Source: DATEPR01 sp036503065
Lineage (GTDB): Bacteria > Actinomycetota > Actinomycetes > Mycobacteriales > Pseudonocardiaceae
Assembly (NCBI GenBank): GCA_036503065.1
Contig: DASXXM010000563.1
Coordinates: forward strand, 1 to 10,401
Direction of reading: 5' to 3'
DNA length: 10,401 nt
Shown here: positions 1-6,120 of the stretch, one piece after another
How the letters are laid out: each line of letters opens with the position of its first letter
Numbering within the stretch: position 1 is the first letter of the stretch
Notes under the pieces: model-generated
Seen by the model: only the letters and a program-made list of their open reading frames with translations
Told to the model about the DNA's origin: nothing
The model's database searches: none
Program-made: the position numbers and the translations under genes

Positions 1-401
1 CGCCCGCGGGTGTGGAACTGACGGCGCCGACGCATGTTCTCCGGTGTCGCGGCGGTGGCTACGTAGAACGCGCGCGACGCCGGTGCCCGCCAATCCAGCA
101 ACACCGGTTCGTAGTCGTTCTCCTCGTCGAAGAGGCCGATCCGGCCGATGTACGAATGGTCACCCGAAAGGGTGTCCAACCGGCCGAAGCACAGCCCGTT
201 GTCCGCGATGCCCAGCCGTTTCATCTCCTTGGCCGACGCACGCACCTGGACGTCCCGTTCCATCGGTGTCCCACCGGTTCCCCGCAGGGCCGCGTCGTAC
301 TCGCCCTGCACCCGCGCGCGCTCGGCGTCGAGCCGCGTGTAGAGCCCGGCCACGTAGCTCCGTTCGGACCGCAATTCCTCTTCGTACCCCTGAGTTGACA
401 C
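1..401 (-). CDS. helD: HelD/HelR-type RNA polymerase-recycling ATPase, N-terminal part
   Basis: The gene runs off the left edge, so only about 133 N-terminal residues are visible. The translation from GTG at 401 begins VSTQGYEEELRSERSYVAGL and continues through AKEMKRLGIADNGLCFGRLD, YIGRIGLFDEENDYEPVLL, DWRAPASRAFYVATAATPEN and a closing MRRRRQFHTRG. This closely matches what I know of the start of mycobacterial and other actinobacterial (class II) HelD proteins. In that family the N-terminal antiparallel coiled coil (here roughly residues 5-65) enters the RNA polymerase secondary channel. A UvrD-like ATPase body then drives removal of stalled polymerase from DNA; some members (HelR) protect polymerase from rifamycins. 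The Walker motifs lie outside the window. GTG is chosen because GAGGGG sits just upstream and the family N-terminus begins there. An ATG at 403 is in another frame. The gene is divergent from the secreted hydrolase at 714. The family call is strong; housekeeping HelD and HelR cannot be told apart here. Confidence 0.88.
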   Translation of the reverse strand, partial: MSTQGYEEELRSERSYVAGLYTRLDAERARVQGEYDAALRGTGGTPMERDVQVRASAKEMKRLGIADNGLCFGRLDTLSGDHSYIGRIGLFDEENDYEPVLLDWRAPASRAFYVATAATPENMRRRRQFHTRG

Positions 402-444
402 ATGCCCCTCACAGCGTCTAGTCTGAGATTAGTCGGGCGGGTTT

Positions 445-462
445 CTCCATTGGACTATGGAG
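445..462. promoter_or_regulatory. Inverted repeat CTCCAT-6-ATGGAG, possible operator
   Basis: Two perfect 6-bp arms, CTCCAT (445-450) and ATGGAG (457-462), are separated by TGGACT. The dyad lies 44-61 bp upstream of the GTG of the helD-like gene. If TAATCT (431 to 426, minus strand) is that gene's -10, the dyad covers its -35 region, as a repressor or activator site would. The binding protein is unknown, and arms this short can arise by chance. Confidence 0.3.
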
Positions 463-650
463 GACACGCCGATTTTTTATTGTCCACCTGTTGTCAAGCC
501 CCTCGTAGGTTCTGCTTACGGTCGCTGATTCTGCGGCACGACCGGGGTCTTGCCACAAGTCCCCCCGTGCGCTATACGTTGAAAATGGCGGGGAGTTCGT
601 ACTCCCCTCCACGTGTCGATACTGTGGGCGACCGCCTGACCGCTTTGCGT

Positions 651-671
651 AGATTGTTGCAATCTGGCAAC
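651..671. promoter_or_regulatory. Overlapping inverted repeats upstream of secreted hydrolase
   Basis: AGATTG-TTG-CAATCT (651-665) is a perfect dyad. It overlaps a second one, GTTGC-AATCTG-GCAAC (656-671). Both lie 43-63 bp upstream of the ATG at 714 and overlap a TAGATT hexamer (650-655) that could be a -10. The placement suits an operator. There is no clear Shine-Dalgarno site before 714, so the true transcription start is uncertain. Confidence 0.35.
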
Positions 672-713
672 CAGGTCTGGAAATTCCGGTTCCGCTGCGC
701 GCAGACTGCGCGA

Positions 714-2576
714 ATGACAAGGGCGCTCGCACTCCTGGCAGCCGTGTTCCTGACGGCCGGCATCGCCGGCACCGCGGGCGCCGTCACGGCACCACAGCCC
801 TTCCGCATCGAGAACGGCGTCAGCCAGCCGATCTTCTCGTACGCGAACGCCATCCGAGAGACGGTATGGGTCGACATCGGCATGGACCTCGACGCCGACG
901 GTGTCACCGACCGGGTCGCGGTCGACATCATCCGGCCGTCCGAGCCGGCCGCGCAGGGTCAGCGGATACCGGTGATCATGGACCAGAGCCCGTACTTCAC
1001 CTGCTGCGGGCGCGGCAACGAGAACCAGAAGAAGACGTACGCGCCGGACGGCACGCCGACCGGGTTCCCCCTGTTCTACGACAATTACTTCGTGCCGCGC
1101 GGCTACGCCGTGGCGCTCGTCGACGACCCGGGCACCGGCAGGTCCACCGGCTGTGACATCGGCACGGACGAGGAAACCGCGGGTGTCGCGGTGATCAACT
1201 GGCTCAATGGCCGCGGTGCGGGCTACTCGAGCCCGTTCGGCAGCGACCTGAGGTCCGCGGACTGGTCGAACGGCTCCGTCGGCATGATCGGCAAGTCCAA
1301 CGACGCGCTGATCGCGATGGGCGTCGCGGCCACCGGTGTGCCGGGCCTGAAGACGGTCATCCCGATCGCCGGTACCAGCAACAACTACTACTTCTGGCAC
1401 CCGGGCGGCGCCACTGTCGTGGACGACCTGTCCGCCACCGGTGGGCCGGGCGTGGACAATCCCCGCGCGCAACAGCTGTGCGCCGGCGCGGAGGCCGCGG
1501 ACCAGCAGACCAACTACATCGCCAGCGGCGACTTCACGCCGTACTGGCAGAAGTTCGACTTCAACCTGACCGCGAGCAGGATCCGGGCGAGCGTGTTCGA
1601 CGTACAGGGCTTCGGCGACGAGAACGTCGACCCGCTCCAGTTCGGCACCTGGTGGCAGGCGCTGACCAGGTACGACGTGCCCCGCAAGGCATGGCTGAGC
1701 CAGGCGGGCCACGTCGACCCGTTCGACCTGCGCCGCGCGGACTGGGTGGACACGCTGCACCGCTGGCTGGACAGATGGCTGCTGAACGTGCCCAACGGCA
1801 TCGACCACGAGCCTGCGATCAGCATCGAGCACACGCCGAACCAGTGGACCGACGAGTCCCGGTGGCCGCCCGCCGGTACCCGGCCGCAGGTGTTGCGCCC
1901 CACCGCGGGCCCGACCGCAGGCCTCGGCCTGCTCGCGGCAGGTCCCGGCTCAGGTGCCGAGACGATCACGGACTCGCTGGACCCGAACGCCACCCGGTTC
2001 GAGTGGGCGACCAACCCGGGCACCGCGTCCGGCGACCGGGTCGTGTTCACCAGCGCGCCGCTGGCCAACGCGGTCCGGCTGGCCGGGACGACGTCGCTGA
2101 CGGTGTCGGTCCGGTCCAGCCAGCCCGTGGCGAGGGTGGGCGCCGAACTGGTCGACCTCGGCCCGGCCACGGTCCGCAGGACGGGCGGCCTCGACGACAG
2201 CACGGGCATCGTCAACCTGACCACGCGGTCGTGCTGGGGTGCGAGTTCCGCCACCGACAGCGCCTGCTACCTGGACACGACGGCGGATCTGGTTCCCGTC
2301 GACCAGCAGATCATCGCGGTCGGCTGGACCGACGTCGGACACTTCGCGAGCCCGTTCCACCAGGTGCCGCTCGACCCGAACCGCTTCTACAGCCGGCAAC
2401 TCCCACTGTCCACGATGGACCACATCGTCCCGGCGGGCCACCGACTGGCGCTGATCATCGGTGGCACCGACAACTTCACCTTCTTCCTGCTGCACGCCAC
2501 AACGCCCAACCTGACGTTCAACCTGACCGACACATCGGTGACGATCCCGGTCGCACCGGGCGGCCGGCTGCCCTGA
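714..2576 (+). CDS. Secreted Xaa-Pro dipeptidyl-peptidase / CocE-NonD family hydrolase (peptidase S15-like)
   Basis: The product is a 620-residue exported alpha/beta hydrolase likely to cleave dipeptides from X-Pro N-termini outside the cell, or to act as an esterase/acylase. Residues 1-26 form a Sec signal peptide (MTR, then a hydrophobic core, then AGAVTA), which is why the ATG at 714 is preferred over upstream in-frame starts. The catalytic domain shows SPYF (Tyr94, the likely oxyanion tyrosine of CocE-type enzymes), the nucleophile in GMIGKSNDA (Ser195), an acid in GFGDENVDP (Asp302) and a histidine in QAGHVDPFD (His333). A C-terminal beta-sandwich typical of S15/CocE enzymes follows from about residue 400. 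Length and order fit the Streptomyces-type secreted enzymes. Oddly, the usual GKS(Y/W)DG box reads GKSNDA, so specificity may differ. The gene converges on the small secreted protein with a 13-bp gap and no obvious terminator. The family is confident; the substrate is not. Confidence 0.9.
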   Translation: MTRALALLAAVFLTAGIAGTAGAVTAPQPFRIENGVSQPIFSYANAIRETVWVDIGMDLDADGVTDRVAVDIIRPSEPAAQGQRIPVIMDQSPYFTCCGRGNENQKKTYAPDGTPTGFPLFYDNYFVPRGYAVALVDDPGTGRSTGCDIGTDEETAGVAVINWLNGRGAGYSSPFGSDLRSADWSNGSVGMIGKSNDALIAMGVAATGVPGLKTVIPIAGTSNNYYFWHPGGATVVDDLSATGGPGVDNPRAQQLCAGAEAADQQTNYIASGDFTPYWQKFDFNLTASRIRASVFDVQGFGDENVDPLQFGTWWQALTRYDVPRKAWLSQAGHVDPFDLRRADWVDTLHRWLDRWLLNVPNGIDHEPAISIEHTPNQWTDESRWPPAGTRPQVLRPTAGPTAGLGLLAAGPGSGAETITDSLDPNATRFEWATNPGTASGDRVVFTSAPLANAVRLAGTTSLTVSVRSSQPVARVGAELVDLGPATVRRTGGLDDSTGIVNLTTRSCWGASSATDSACYLDTTADLVPVDQQIIAVGWTDVGHFASPFHQVPLDPNRFYSRQLPLSTMDHIVPAGHRLALIIGGTDNFTFFLLHATTPNLTFNLTDTSVTIPVAPGGRLP

Positions 2577-2589
2577 TCCACAACGGGTG

Positions 2590-2931
2590 TCAGCGCTCCG
2601 GGCCACCGAGGCAGGTGAAGTTCCGGCTGATGGACACGGCGGCGCCGGCCGAGTCGGTCACGGTCAACGATTCGGTCCCGGTGGCGGGAAAGCCCGTCGA
2701 GCAGGGGAACACGACGTCGTCGCTGTCCTCCTTGGTCGAACTCCAGCGGTAGCTGTAGGACCCGGTACCGCCGGTCACACTGACCGAGCATTCCATCAGG
2801 TTGGCGCCGAGTCCCTGACAGAACATGAAGGTGATGCCCAACGTGCTCGCGTGGGCAGGCGTGGCGGCCAGTCCCAGTGCGGCGACCGCCCCGAGAACCC
2901 CGGCGGCCAACCAACGGCGTGGTCTGTTCAT
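2590..2931 (-). CDS. Small secreted four-cysteine protein, Ig/PKD-like fold suspected
   Basis: This 113-residue product has a clear signal peptide: MNRPRR, a hydrophobic core over residues 8-23, then TPAHA before Ser29. The mature part is about 85 residues, with cysteines at 38, 48, 77 and 107 that could form two disulfides. The GGTGSYSYRWSS stretch (54-65) and the SLTVTDSAGA stretch (88-97) resemble strands of PKD/Ig-like beta-sandwich domains, so an extracellular binding or structural role is possible. I do not recognise a named family. The ATG at 2931 is chosen because the signal peptide starts there and GGGGAAG lies 2 bases upstream; in-frame starts at 2946 and 3000 add an arginine-rich leader. 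It has its own promoter-like sequence and diverges from the HAD gene. The reality of the gene is well supported; the function is unknown. Confidence 0.75.
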   Translation of the reverse strand: MNRPRRWLAAGVLGAVAALGLAATPAHASTLGITFMFCQGLGANLMECSVSVTGGTGSYSYRWSSTKEDSDDVVFPCSTGFPATGTESLTVTDSAGAAVSISRNFTCLGGPER

Positions 2932-2933
2932 GA

Positions 2934-3000
2934 CTTCCCCGATCATCCGCGGTCTGCCCCGGGTCCACGGACACGGTAGCCAGCGGATCGCGGCGGGCAA
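2934..3000 (-). promoter_or_regulatory. Promoter and ribosome site of small secreted protein
   Basis: Reading the minus strand, TTGCCC (3000 to 2995) and TACCGT (2978 to 2973) are spaced by 16 bp and resemble sigma70-type -35 and -10 boxes. A Shine-Dalgarno-like GGGGAAG (2940 to 2934) precedes the ATG at 2931. The implied 5' UTR is about 35 bases. Confidence 0.45.
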
Positions 3001-3060
3001 GCGTGCATCCGTGTGACGTCAACCGATGCGGGCCGGACGGCGCAAGCCACCACACCCCCG

Positions 3061-3066
3061 TATGGT
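3061..3066 (+). promoter_or_regulatory. Candidate -10 box of HAD gene, near-leaderless
   Basis: TATGGT ends 10 bases before the ATG at 3077. Transcription would begin a few bases before or at that ATG, consistent with a leaderless mRNA, which is common in actinomycetes. No good -35 is visible, and there is no strong Shine-Dalgarno site. Confidence 0.35.
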
Positions 3067-3076
3067 GGGTGACACC

Positions 3077-3726
3077 ATGATGACGCGGGCCTTGATCTTC
3101 GATCTGGACGGCGTCCTGATCGACTCGGAACAGACCTGGGACGAGGTACGTCGAGCGGTCACCGCCGCCAACGGCGGCCGTTGGACGCCCGACGCGACCC
3201 GCGCCATGCAGGGCATGAGCACCCCGGAATGGGCGAGCTACCTGGTCGAGCGGTTGGGTGCCGAACTGTCCCCGGACCGGATCGCCGAGGTGGTGATCGA
3301 CGAGATGGTCCGGCGCTACGCGGCGCGACCGCCGATCCTGCCGCACGCGGAAGCCACCGTGCGGGCGATCGCCAGGCACCGTCCGGTGGCGATCGCCAGT
3401 TCATCGCCCCCCGTGTTGATCAACACGTTCCTGGCGGCCACCGACCTGACCCGACTGGTGACGGTCGCGGTGTCCAGTGAGCAGGTGCCGGCCGGCAAGC
3501 CCGCACCCGACGTCTATCTCGAGGCGGCACGACGGCTGGGCTCCCGGCCGAGTCTTGTATTGCCGTCGAGGACAGCACGAACGGCCTCCGCGCGGCGCTC
3601 GCGGCCGGCATGACGGTGTTCGCCGTGCCGAACCCGCACTTCCCGCCGGATCCGGATGTGTTGGCGCAGGTGGCCGTCGTGCTGGACGAGATCGGCGCAC
3701 TCCCCCGCGCACTTGCCACTCGGTAG
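3077..3726 (+). pseudogene. HAD-superfamily phosphatase / beta-phosphoglucomutase-like, frameshifted
   Basis: The first frame encodes a HAD hydrolase: motif I FDLDGVLIDSE (Asp9 and Asp11), a helical cap, motif II IASSSPP (about Ser108) and motif III PAGKPAPDVYLEAA (Lys141). After RRLG, at about 3540, the frame turns into non-protein-like sequence and stops at 3613. The -1 frame continues the family perfectly: ESCIAVEDSTNGLRAALAAG holds motif IV (Glu-Asp at 3568-3573), followed by MTVFAVPNPHFPPDPDVL and a stop at 3724-3726. One base restored in the GGG run at 3538-3540 would give an intact protein of about 216 residues, normal for subfamily IA. As written, the catalytic Mg-binding acid is lost. 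This is either a real recent inactivation or a sequencing error in a homopolymer. The substrate, a phosphorylated sugar or similar small metabolite, is unknown. ATGs at 3077 and 3080 are equally good starts. Confidence 0.85.
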
Positions 3727-3975
3727 GACACCGTTTCGACAATCCCGGAGAACACTACGGAGAATGGTTCTCTCGTGGCCCACGCGATCAAATGCGCGGA
3801 TCAGGAAGTACCTACCCCGATGACCATTTCCTTTGGCTAGATTAATCAGCTTATCCACTGTGGACTATATCGCCGGTATACCCGAACGATCGATTTCCGG
3901 TGACCGGGCGGTGCGGCACACTCGGTACGGCGGCCCCATCGAGCCACCTCGAATTACTCCTCTCGGAGGTATGGC
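3727..3975 (+). promoter_or_regulatory. Dyad-rich leader of the P450 gene
   Basis: This 249-bp gap has no gene of its own. It is less GC-rich than its surroundings between about 3820 and 3900. It carries CGGAGAA twice (3746-3752 and 3758-3764); each copy can pair with the same downstream TTCTC (3768-3772), giving two mutually exclusive hairpins. It also has three perfect odd-centred 11-base palindromes: CGTGG-C-CCACG (3774-3784), TCCAC-T-GTGGA (3854-3864) and CCGGT-G-ACCGG (3897-3907), plus GGTATACC (3875-3882). The first hairpins could end HAD transcription, although no T-run follows. No clear -35/-10 pair could be fixed. Confidence 0.4.
3965..3970 (+). promoter_or_regulatory. Strong Shine-Dalgarno site deciding P450 start
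   Basis: GGAGGT is a perfect anti-16S match 5 bases before the ATG at 3976. It rules out the adjacent out-of-frame ATG at 3971, which has no spacing, and marks the P450 as efficiently translated. Confidence 0.85.
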
Positions 3976-5196
3976 ATGCCGGCAACTGCGGACTCCCTGT
4001 CCACGCCCCACGAGGTACCGTTCCTCAACATCATCGATCCCGAATTCGACTACAACTCCGCTGAACTGATCTCGGCGCAGCAGCTGAATTGGTACGCGGA
4101 AAGCCCGATCGGGCTGCTCGTACTGCGGTACGCCGAGGCACAGGAGCTGCTGCGCGACCGGCGGCTCAACCACAACGGCCGACGTTTCCTCGAGATGAAC
4201 GGCATCGTCGACGGACCGGCCTACGACTGGTTCGTCCCGATGATCGTCAACCACGACGGTCCCGTGCACCGGCGCCTACGTGGCCTGGTGAACAAGGTGT
4301 TCACCCCGCGCATGATCGACAATATCCGCCCGTTCATCCGGGCGAAGGCCGCAGCCCTGGCCGAGGAACTGGCGTCGGTCGACGTGTGCGAGTTCGTCGA
4401 GGATTTCGGCAACCCGTTCCCACTCGCGGTGATGAGCCACCTGCTCGGCGTGCCGGCGCAGGACTACGACACGTTCCGCGTCTGGACCACGGATATCGGC
4501 CTGGTATTCAGCATCGCGCACGGTGGTGACATCCCGGCCCGCGTGGAAACCGCCGTCGTCGGACTGTCCGGATATGTGACCGCCCTGATGGACGAGAAGC
4601 GCAGAAGACCGACGGACGATCTCATCTCCGCGCTGGTGGCCGTCCAACAGGCGGAAGACCGGGTCAGCAGCGACGAACTGTGCAATCTCATCGTCACGCT
4701 CGTGTTCGCCGCCCACGACACCACACGACACCAGTTCGGCAACGGCATGGTGGCCTTTTCCGAGCACCACGATCAGTGGACCCTGTTGGCCCGGCGTCCC
4801 GAACTGGCACCACAGGCGGTCGAGGAGATCATCAGGTGGTGCCCGTCGGCACCGACGGTCTACCGATTCGCGGCCGAAGATTTCGAATACCGCGGACTGA
4901 ATCTCACCGAGGGCACGTTCCTCACCATGTGCGTGCCGGCCGCACAGCGCGATCCCCTCGTCTTCCGCAACGGGAACACCTTCGACATCGCGGTCACCAG
5001 GGAAGCCGGCCCACTCCAGTTCGGCGGCGGACCGCACCACTGTCTCGGCGCCGCGCTCGCCCGCGCCGAACTCGGTGAGGCACTACCGGTACTCGCCAAC
5101 CGGCTGGGACCGCCCACCCTCGCCGGCCCGGTCACCTGGCGACCGCCGATCGGCATCTACGGCCCGGACCGGCTCCCACTCCGCTTCGGCGCCTGA
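3976..5196 (+). CDS. Cytochrome P450 monooxygenase (bacterial class I type)
   Basis: This is a full-length soluble P450 of 406 residues, the usual size for actinobacterial enzymes, with no membrane anchor. The I helix has FAAHDTTRHQ with the acid-alcohol pair Asp248-Thr249; Ala246 stands where most P450s have Gly. The K helix has Glu284-x-x-Arg287 (EEIIRW). The heme loop is FGGGPHHCLGAALARAEL, with the axial cysteine at 356. Such enzymes insert one oxygen atom from O2 using electrons from a ferredoxin and reductase. None is encoded next door, so partners must come from elsewhere in the genome. No polyketide, peptide or terpene synthase is visible nearby, so it cannot be tied to a pathway. The start is fixed by GGAGGT at 3965-3970. 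The family is certain; the substrate and CYP subfamily are not assigned. Confidence 0.95.
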   Translation: MPATADSLSTPHEVPFLNIIDPEFDYNSAELISAQQLNWYAESPIGLLVLRYAEAQELLRDRRLNHNGRRFLEMNGIVDGPAYDWFVPMIVNHDGPVHRRLRGLVNKVFTPRMIDNIRPFIRAKAAALAEELASVDVCEFVEDFGNPFPLAVMSHLLGVPAQDYDTFRVWTTDIGLVFSIAHGGDIPARVETAVVGLSGYVTALMDEKRRRPTDDLISALVAVQQAEDRVSSDELCNLIVTLVFAAHDTTRHQFGNGMVAFSEHHDQWTLLARRPELAPQAVEEIIRWCPSAPTVYRFAAEDFEYRGLNLTEGTFLTMCVPAAQRDPLVFRNGNTFDIAVTREAGPLQFGGGPHHCLGAALARAELGEALPVLANRLGPPTLAGPVTWRPPIGIYGPDRLPLRFGA

Positions 5197-5304
5197 CCGC
5201 TGTCGCGCCGGCCGGTTCTGGAAACTCGCGGCCGCGCGGCTACGGTCAACTGTGGCTGCGTGGCGGGATGAACCGCGACACCCCCGGACGAACTGATCCT
5301 CGTC
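5197..5304 (+). promoter_or_regulatory. P450 downstream gap with candidate promoter
   Basis: This 108-bp GC-rich gap has a TACGGT hexamer (5241-5246) that could be a -10 box. It is followed 5 bases later by a GTG (5252) opening a 14-codon frame that ends in TGA at 5294-5296. CGCGGCCGCG (5227-5236) is a palindrome with no evident role. No terminator with a T-run was seen after the P450. Confidence 0.25.
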
Positions 5305-5475
5305 ATGAGCGCGGACCGTATCCAGCGGGCCACACCGGCCGAATGCGAGCGCGTTCGGGTCGAGACGTTCGTGGTCACCGCCGCGGCCGGCACACCTGCC
5401 GAACAGATCCTGGCCGACGTCGATTCCGGCGAACTCCGGCCGTTGATCGTGGCCCCGCCACCGGACATCCACTGA
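5305..5475 (+). CDS. Small hypothetical protein
   Basis: This 56-residue reading frame begins MSADRIQRATPAECERVRVE and ends LIVAPPPDIH. Its third codon positions are strongly G/C, as in the neighbouring genes, which supports it being real despite its size. It has no signal peptide or membrane segment and one cysteine. I recognise no family. There is no clear Shine-Dalgarno site before 5305. In-frame upstream sequence back to a TGA at 5269-5271 (reading DELILV just before the ATG) also looks coding. The gene may therefore start further upstream and be interrupted by a missing base in the C-run at 5281-5285. It is followed 27 bases later by the gene at 5503 on the same strand. Confidence 0.45.
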   Translation: MSADRIQRATPAECERVRVETFVVTAAAGTPAEQILADVDSGELRPLIVAPPPDIH

Positions 5476-5488
5476 CGGGGCCGGACCG

Positions 5489-5494
5489 TAGTGT
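5489..5494 (+). promoter_or_regulatory. Candidate -10 box for leaderless transcription of the gene at 5503
   Basis: TAGTGT is followed by 8 bases and then the ATG at 5503. That places transcription initiation at or next to the start codon, the usual geometry of leaderless actinobacterial mRNAs. There is no Shine-Dalgarno site, which agrees. A matching -35 is not obvious. Confidence 0.45.
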
Positions 5495-5502
5495 GTCGCC
5501 CC

Positions 5503-6120
5503 ATGGATTACACGAACGCCGCTGAGCAGGGCCTGGAAGGGCGTGCGCAGGAGGAAGCACTGGAGCACGCGCGAGCGACGCTGGCCGCGATGCCGGCCGG
5601 TGTCCGGTGGCAGGCGGCCCTGCTGTTCGCCGCCGCGCCGACCGAGCGGCTGTTCGGCTGGTACGACCAGCGCCCGGTCGAGCAACAAGGTCCCTACGCC
5701 CGGACGTGGCGACCGGTGTTGGAGGCGGTCTGGGCGTACGCGGGCGGTGACGACACCGCATATCGGGTCATTTCCCGTGCGCTCGGCGAGTTCTACCTCA
5801 GCCCGTACAGCACCAGCGGTTACGACGACGGCCCCGAGGACATCAACGAGAACGAGCCGGCCGCCGCGTACGCGACGGCCAACTGCGCGATCCACGGGAT
5901 GGTCGCGTTCGCTATGGTGCCGGCGAGTCGGGCGTTGGAGCAACTCGACTTCGACTGGTCCGGCGTTGACGAGGCCCGTCGGGTTGCCCTGTTGGGCGCC
6001 GAACTGGATCGGCAGGCGGCCGATCTGGCTGTCATCGTCCGGCTCACCGAGCAATACCCGCACCTGCCCGGCGGCGTACCCGTCGACGTGATCACCGAAC
6101 TTCGAGCCAAGCCCGTCTAG
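5503..6120 (+). CDS. Conserved-looking hypothetical protein, faint DUF416 (YjaG-like) resemblance
   Basis: This is a 205-residue soluble, mostly alpha-helical protein starting MDYTNAAEQGLEGRAQEEAL. It has no signal peptide or membrane span. Notable segments are WQAALLFAAAPTERLFGWYD (about 36-55), TWRPVLEAVWAYAGG, an acidic linker EDINENEPAAAY, then ATANCAIHGMVAFAMVPASR and a C-terminal helix ELDRQAADLAVIVRLTEQ. The layout (a first helix pair, a ...VLEAVW... helix, a central helix rich in A/C/V, a charged C-terminal helix) recalls the DUF416/YjaG family and its length, but I cannot confirm homology by eye. The ATG at 5503 is preferred to the GTG at 5491 because of the leaderless-type -10 at 5489-5494. 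The gene converges on the secreted repeat protein, and the two stop codons overlap in CTAG. Coding status is good; the function is unknown. Confidence 0.65.
   Translation: MDYTNAAEQGLEGRAQEEALEHARATLAAMPAGVRWQAALLFAAAPTERLFGWYDQRPVEQQGPYARTWRPVLEAVWAYAGGDDTAYRVISRALGEFYLSPYSTSGYDDGPEDINENEPAAAYATANCAIHGMVAFAMVPASRALEQLDFDWSGVDEARRVALLGAELDRQAADLAVIVRLTEQYPHLPGGVPVDVITELRAKPV

Larger units (their letters stand above)
402..713. promoter_or_regulatory. Divergent intergenic region between helD-like gene and secreted hydrolase
   Basis: This 312-bp stretch holds no convincing gene; the reading frame open from 402 has poor codon bias and no protein-like composition before the signal peptide at 714. 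It is locally AT-rich (471-480 is nearly all A/T). Visible elements are: CTCCAT/ATGGAG dyad arms at 445-450 and 457-462; on the minus strand a TAATCT (431 to 426) that could be a -10 for the helD-like gene; a TTGACA inside GGGGCTTGACA on the minus strand (502 to 492), with no good -10 at 17 bp; and an inverted repeat at 651-665 near a TAGATT at 650-655 that could serve the hydrolase gene. Promoter assignments are tentative. Confidence 0.4.

Noticed and set aside
482..502. Complete rifamycin-associated inverted repeat
   Set aside because: Only one arm matches; the opposite arm agrees at about 3 of 8 positions, so it cannot be called a full element.
402..713. In-frame N-terminal extension of the secreted hydrolase by 104 residues
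   Set aside because: The extension has poor codon bias, is not protein-like, and would bury the clear signal peptide that starts at 714.
516..1832. Long open frame on the minus strand opposite the hydrolase
   Set aside because: It is the shadow of a high-GC gene, with repetitive R/V/D/G composition and no recognisable domain; the plus-strand frame carries the S15 motifs.
1478..2752. 424-codon plus-strand frame overlapping the hydrolase
   Set aside because: It is an Arg/Pro/His-rich alternative frame, typical of GC-rich shadows.
3971..3973. ATG immediately after GGAGGT as P450 start
   Set aside because: It is out of frame with the P450 and has no spacing from the ribosome site; 3976 fits both.
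3976..6120. Biosynthetic gene cluster around the P450
   Set aside because: No synthase, ferredoxin, transporter or pathway regulator is visible next to it; one P450 is not enough.
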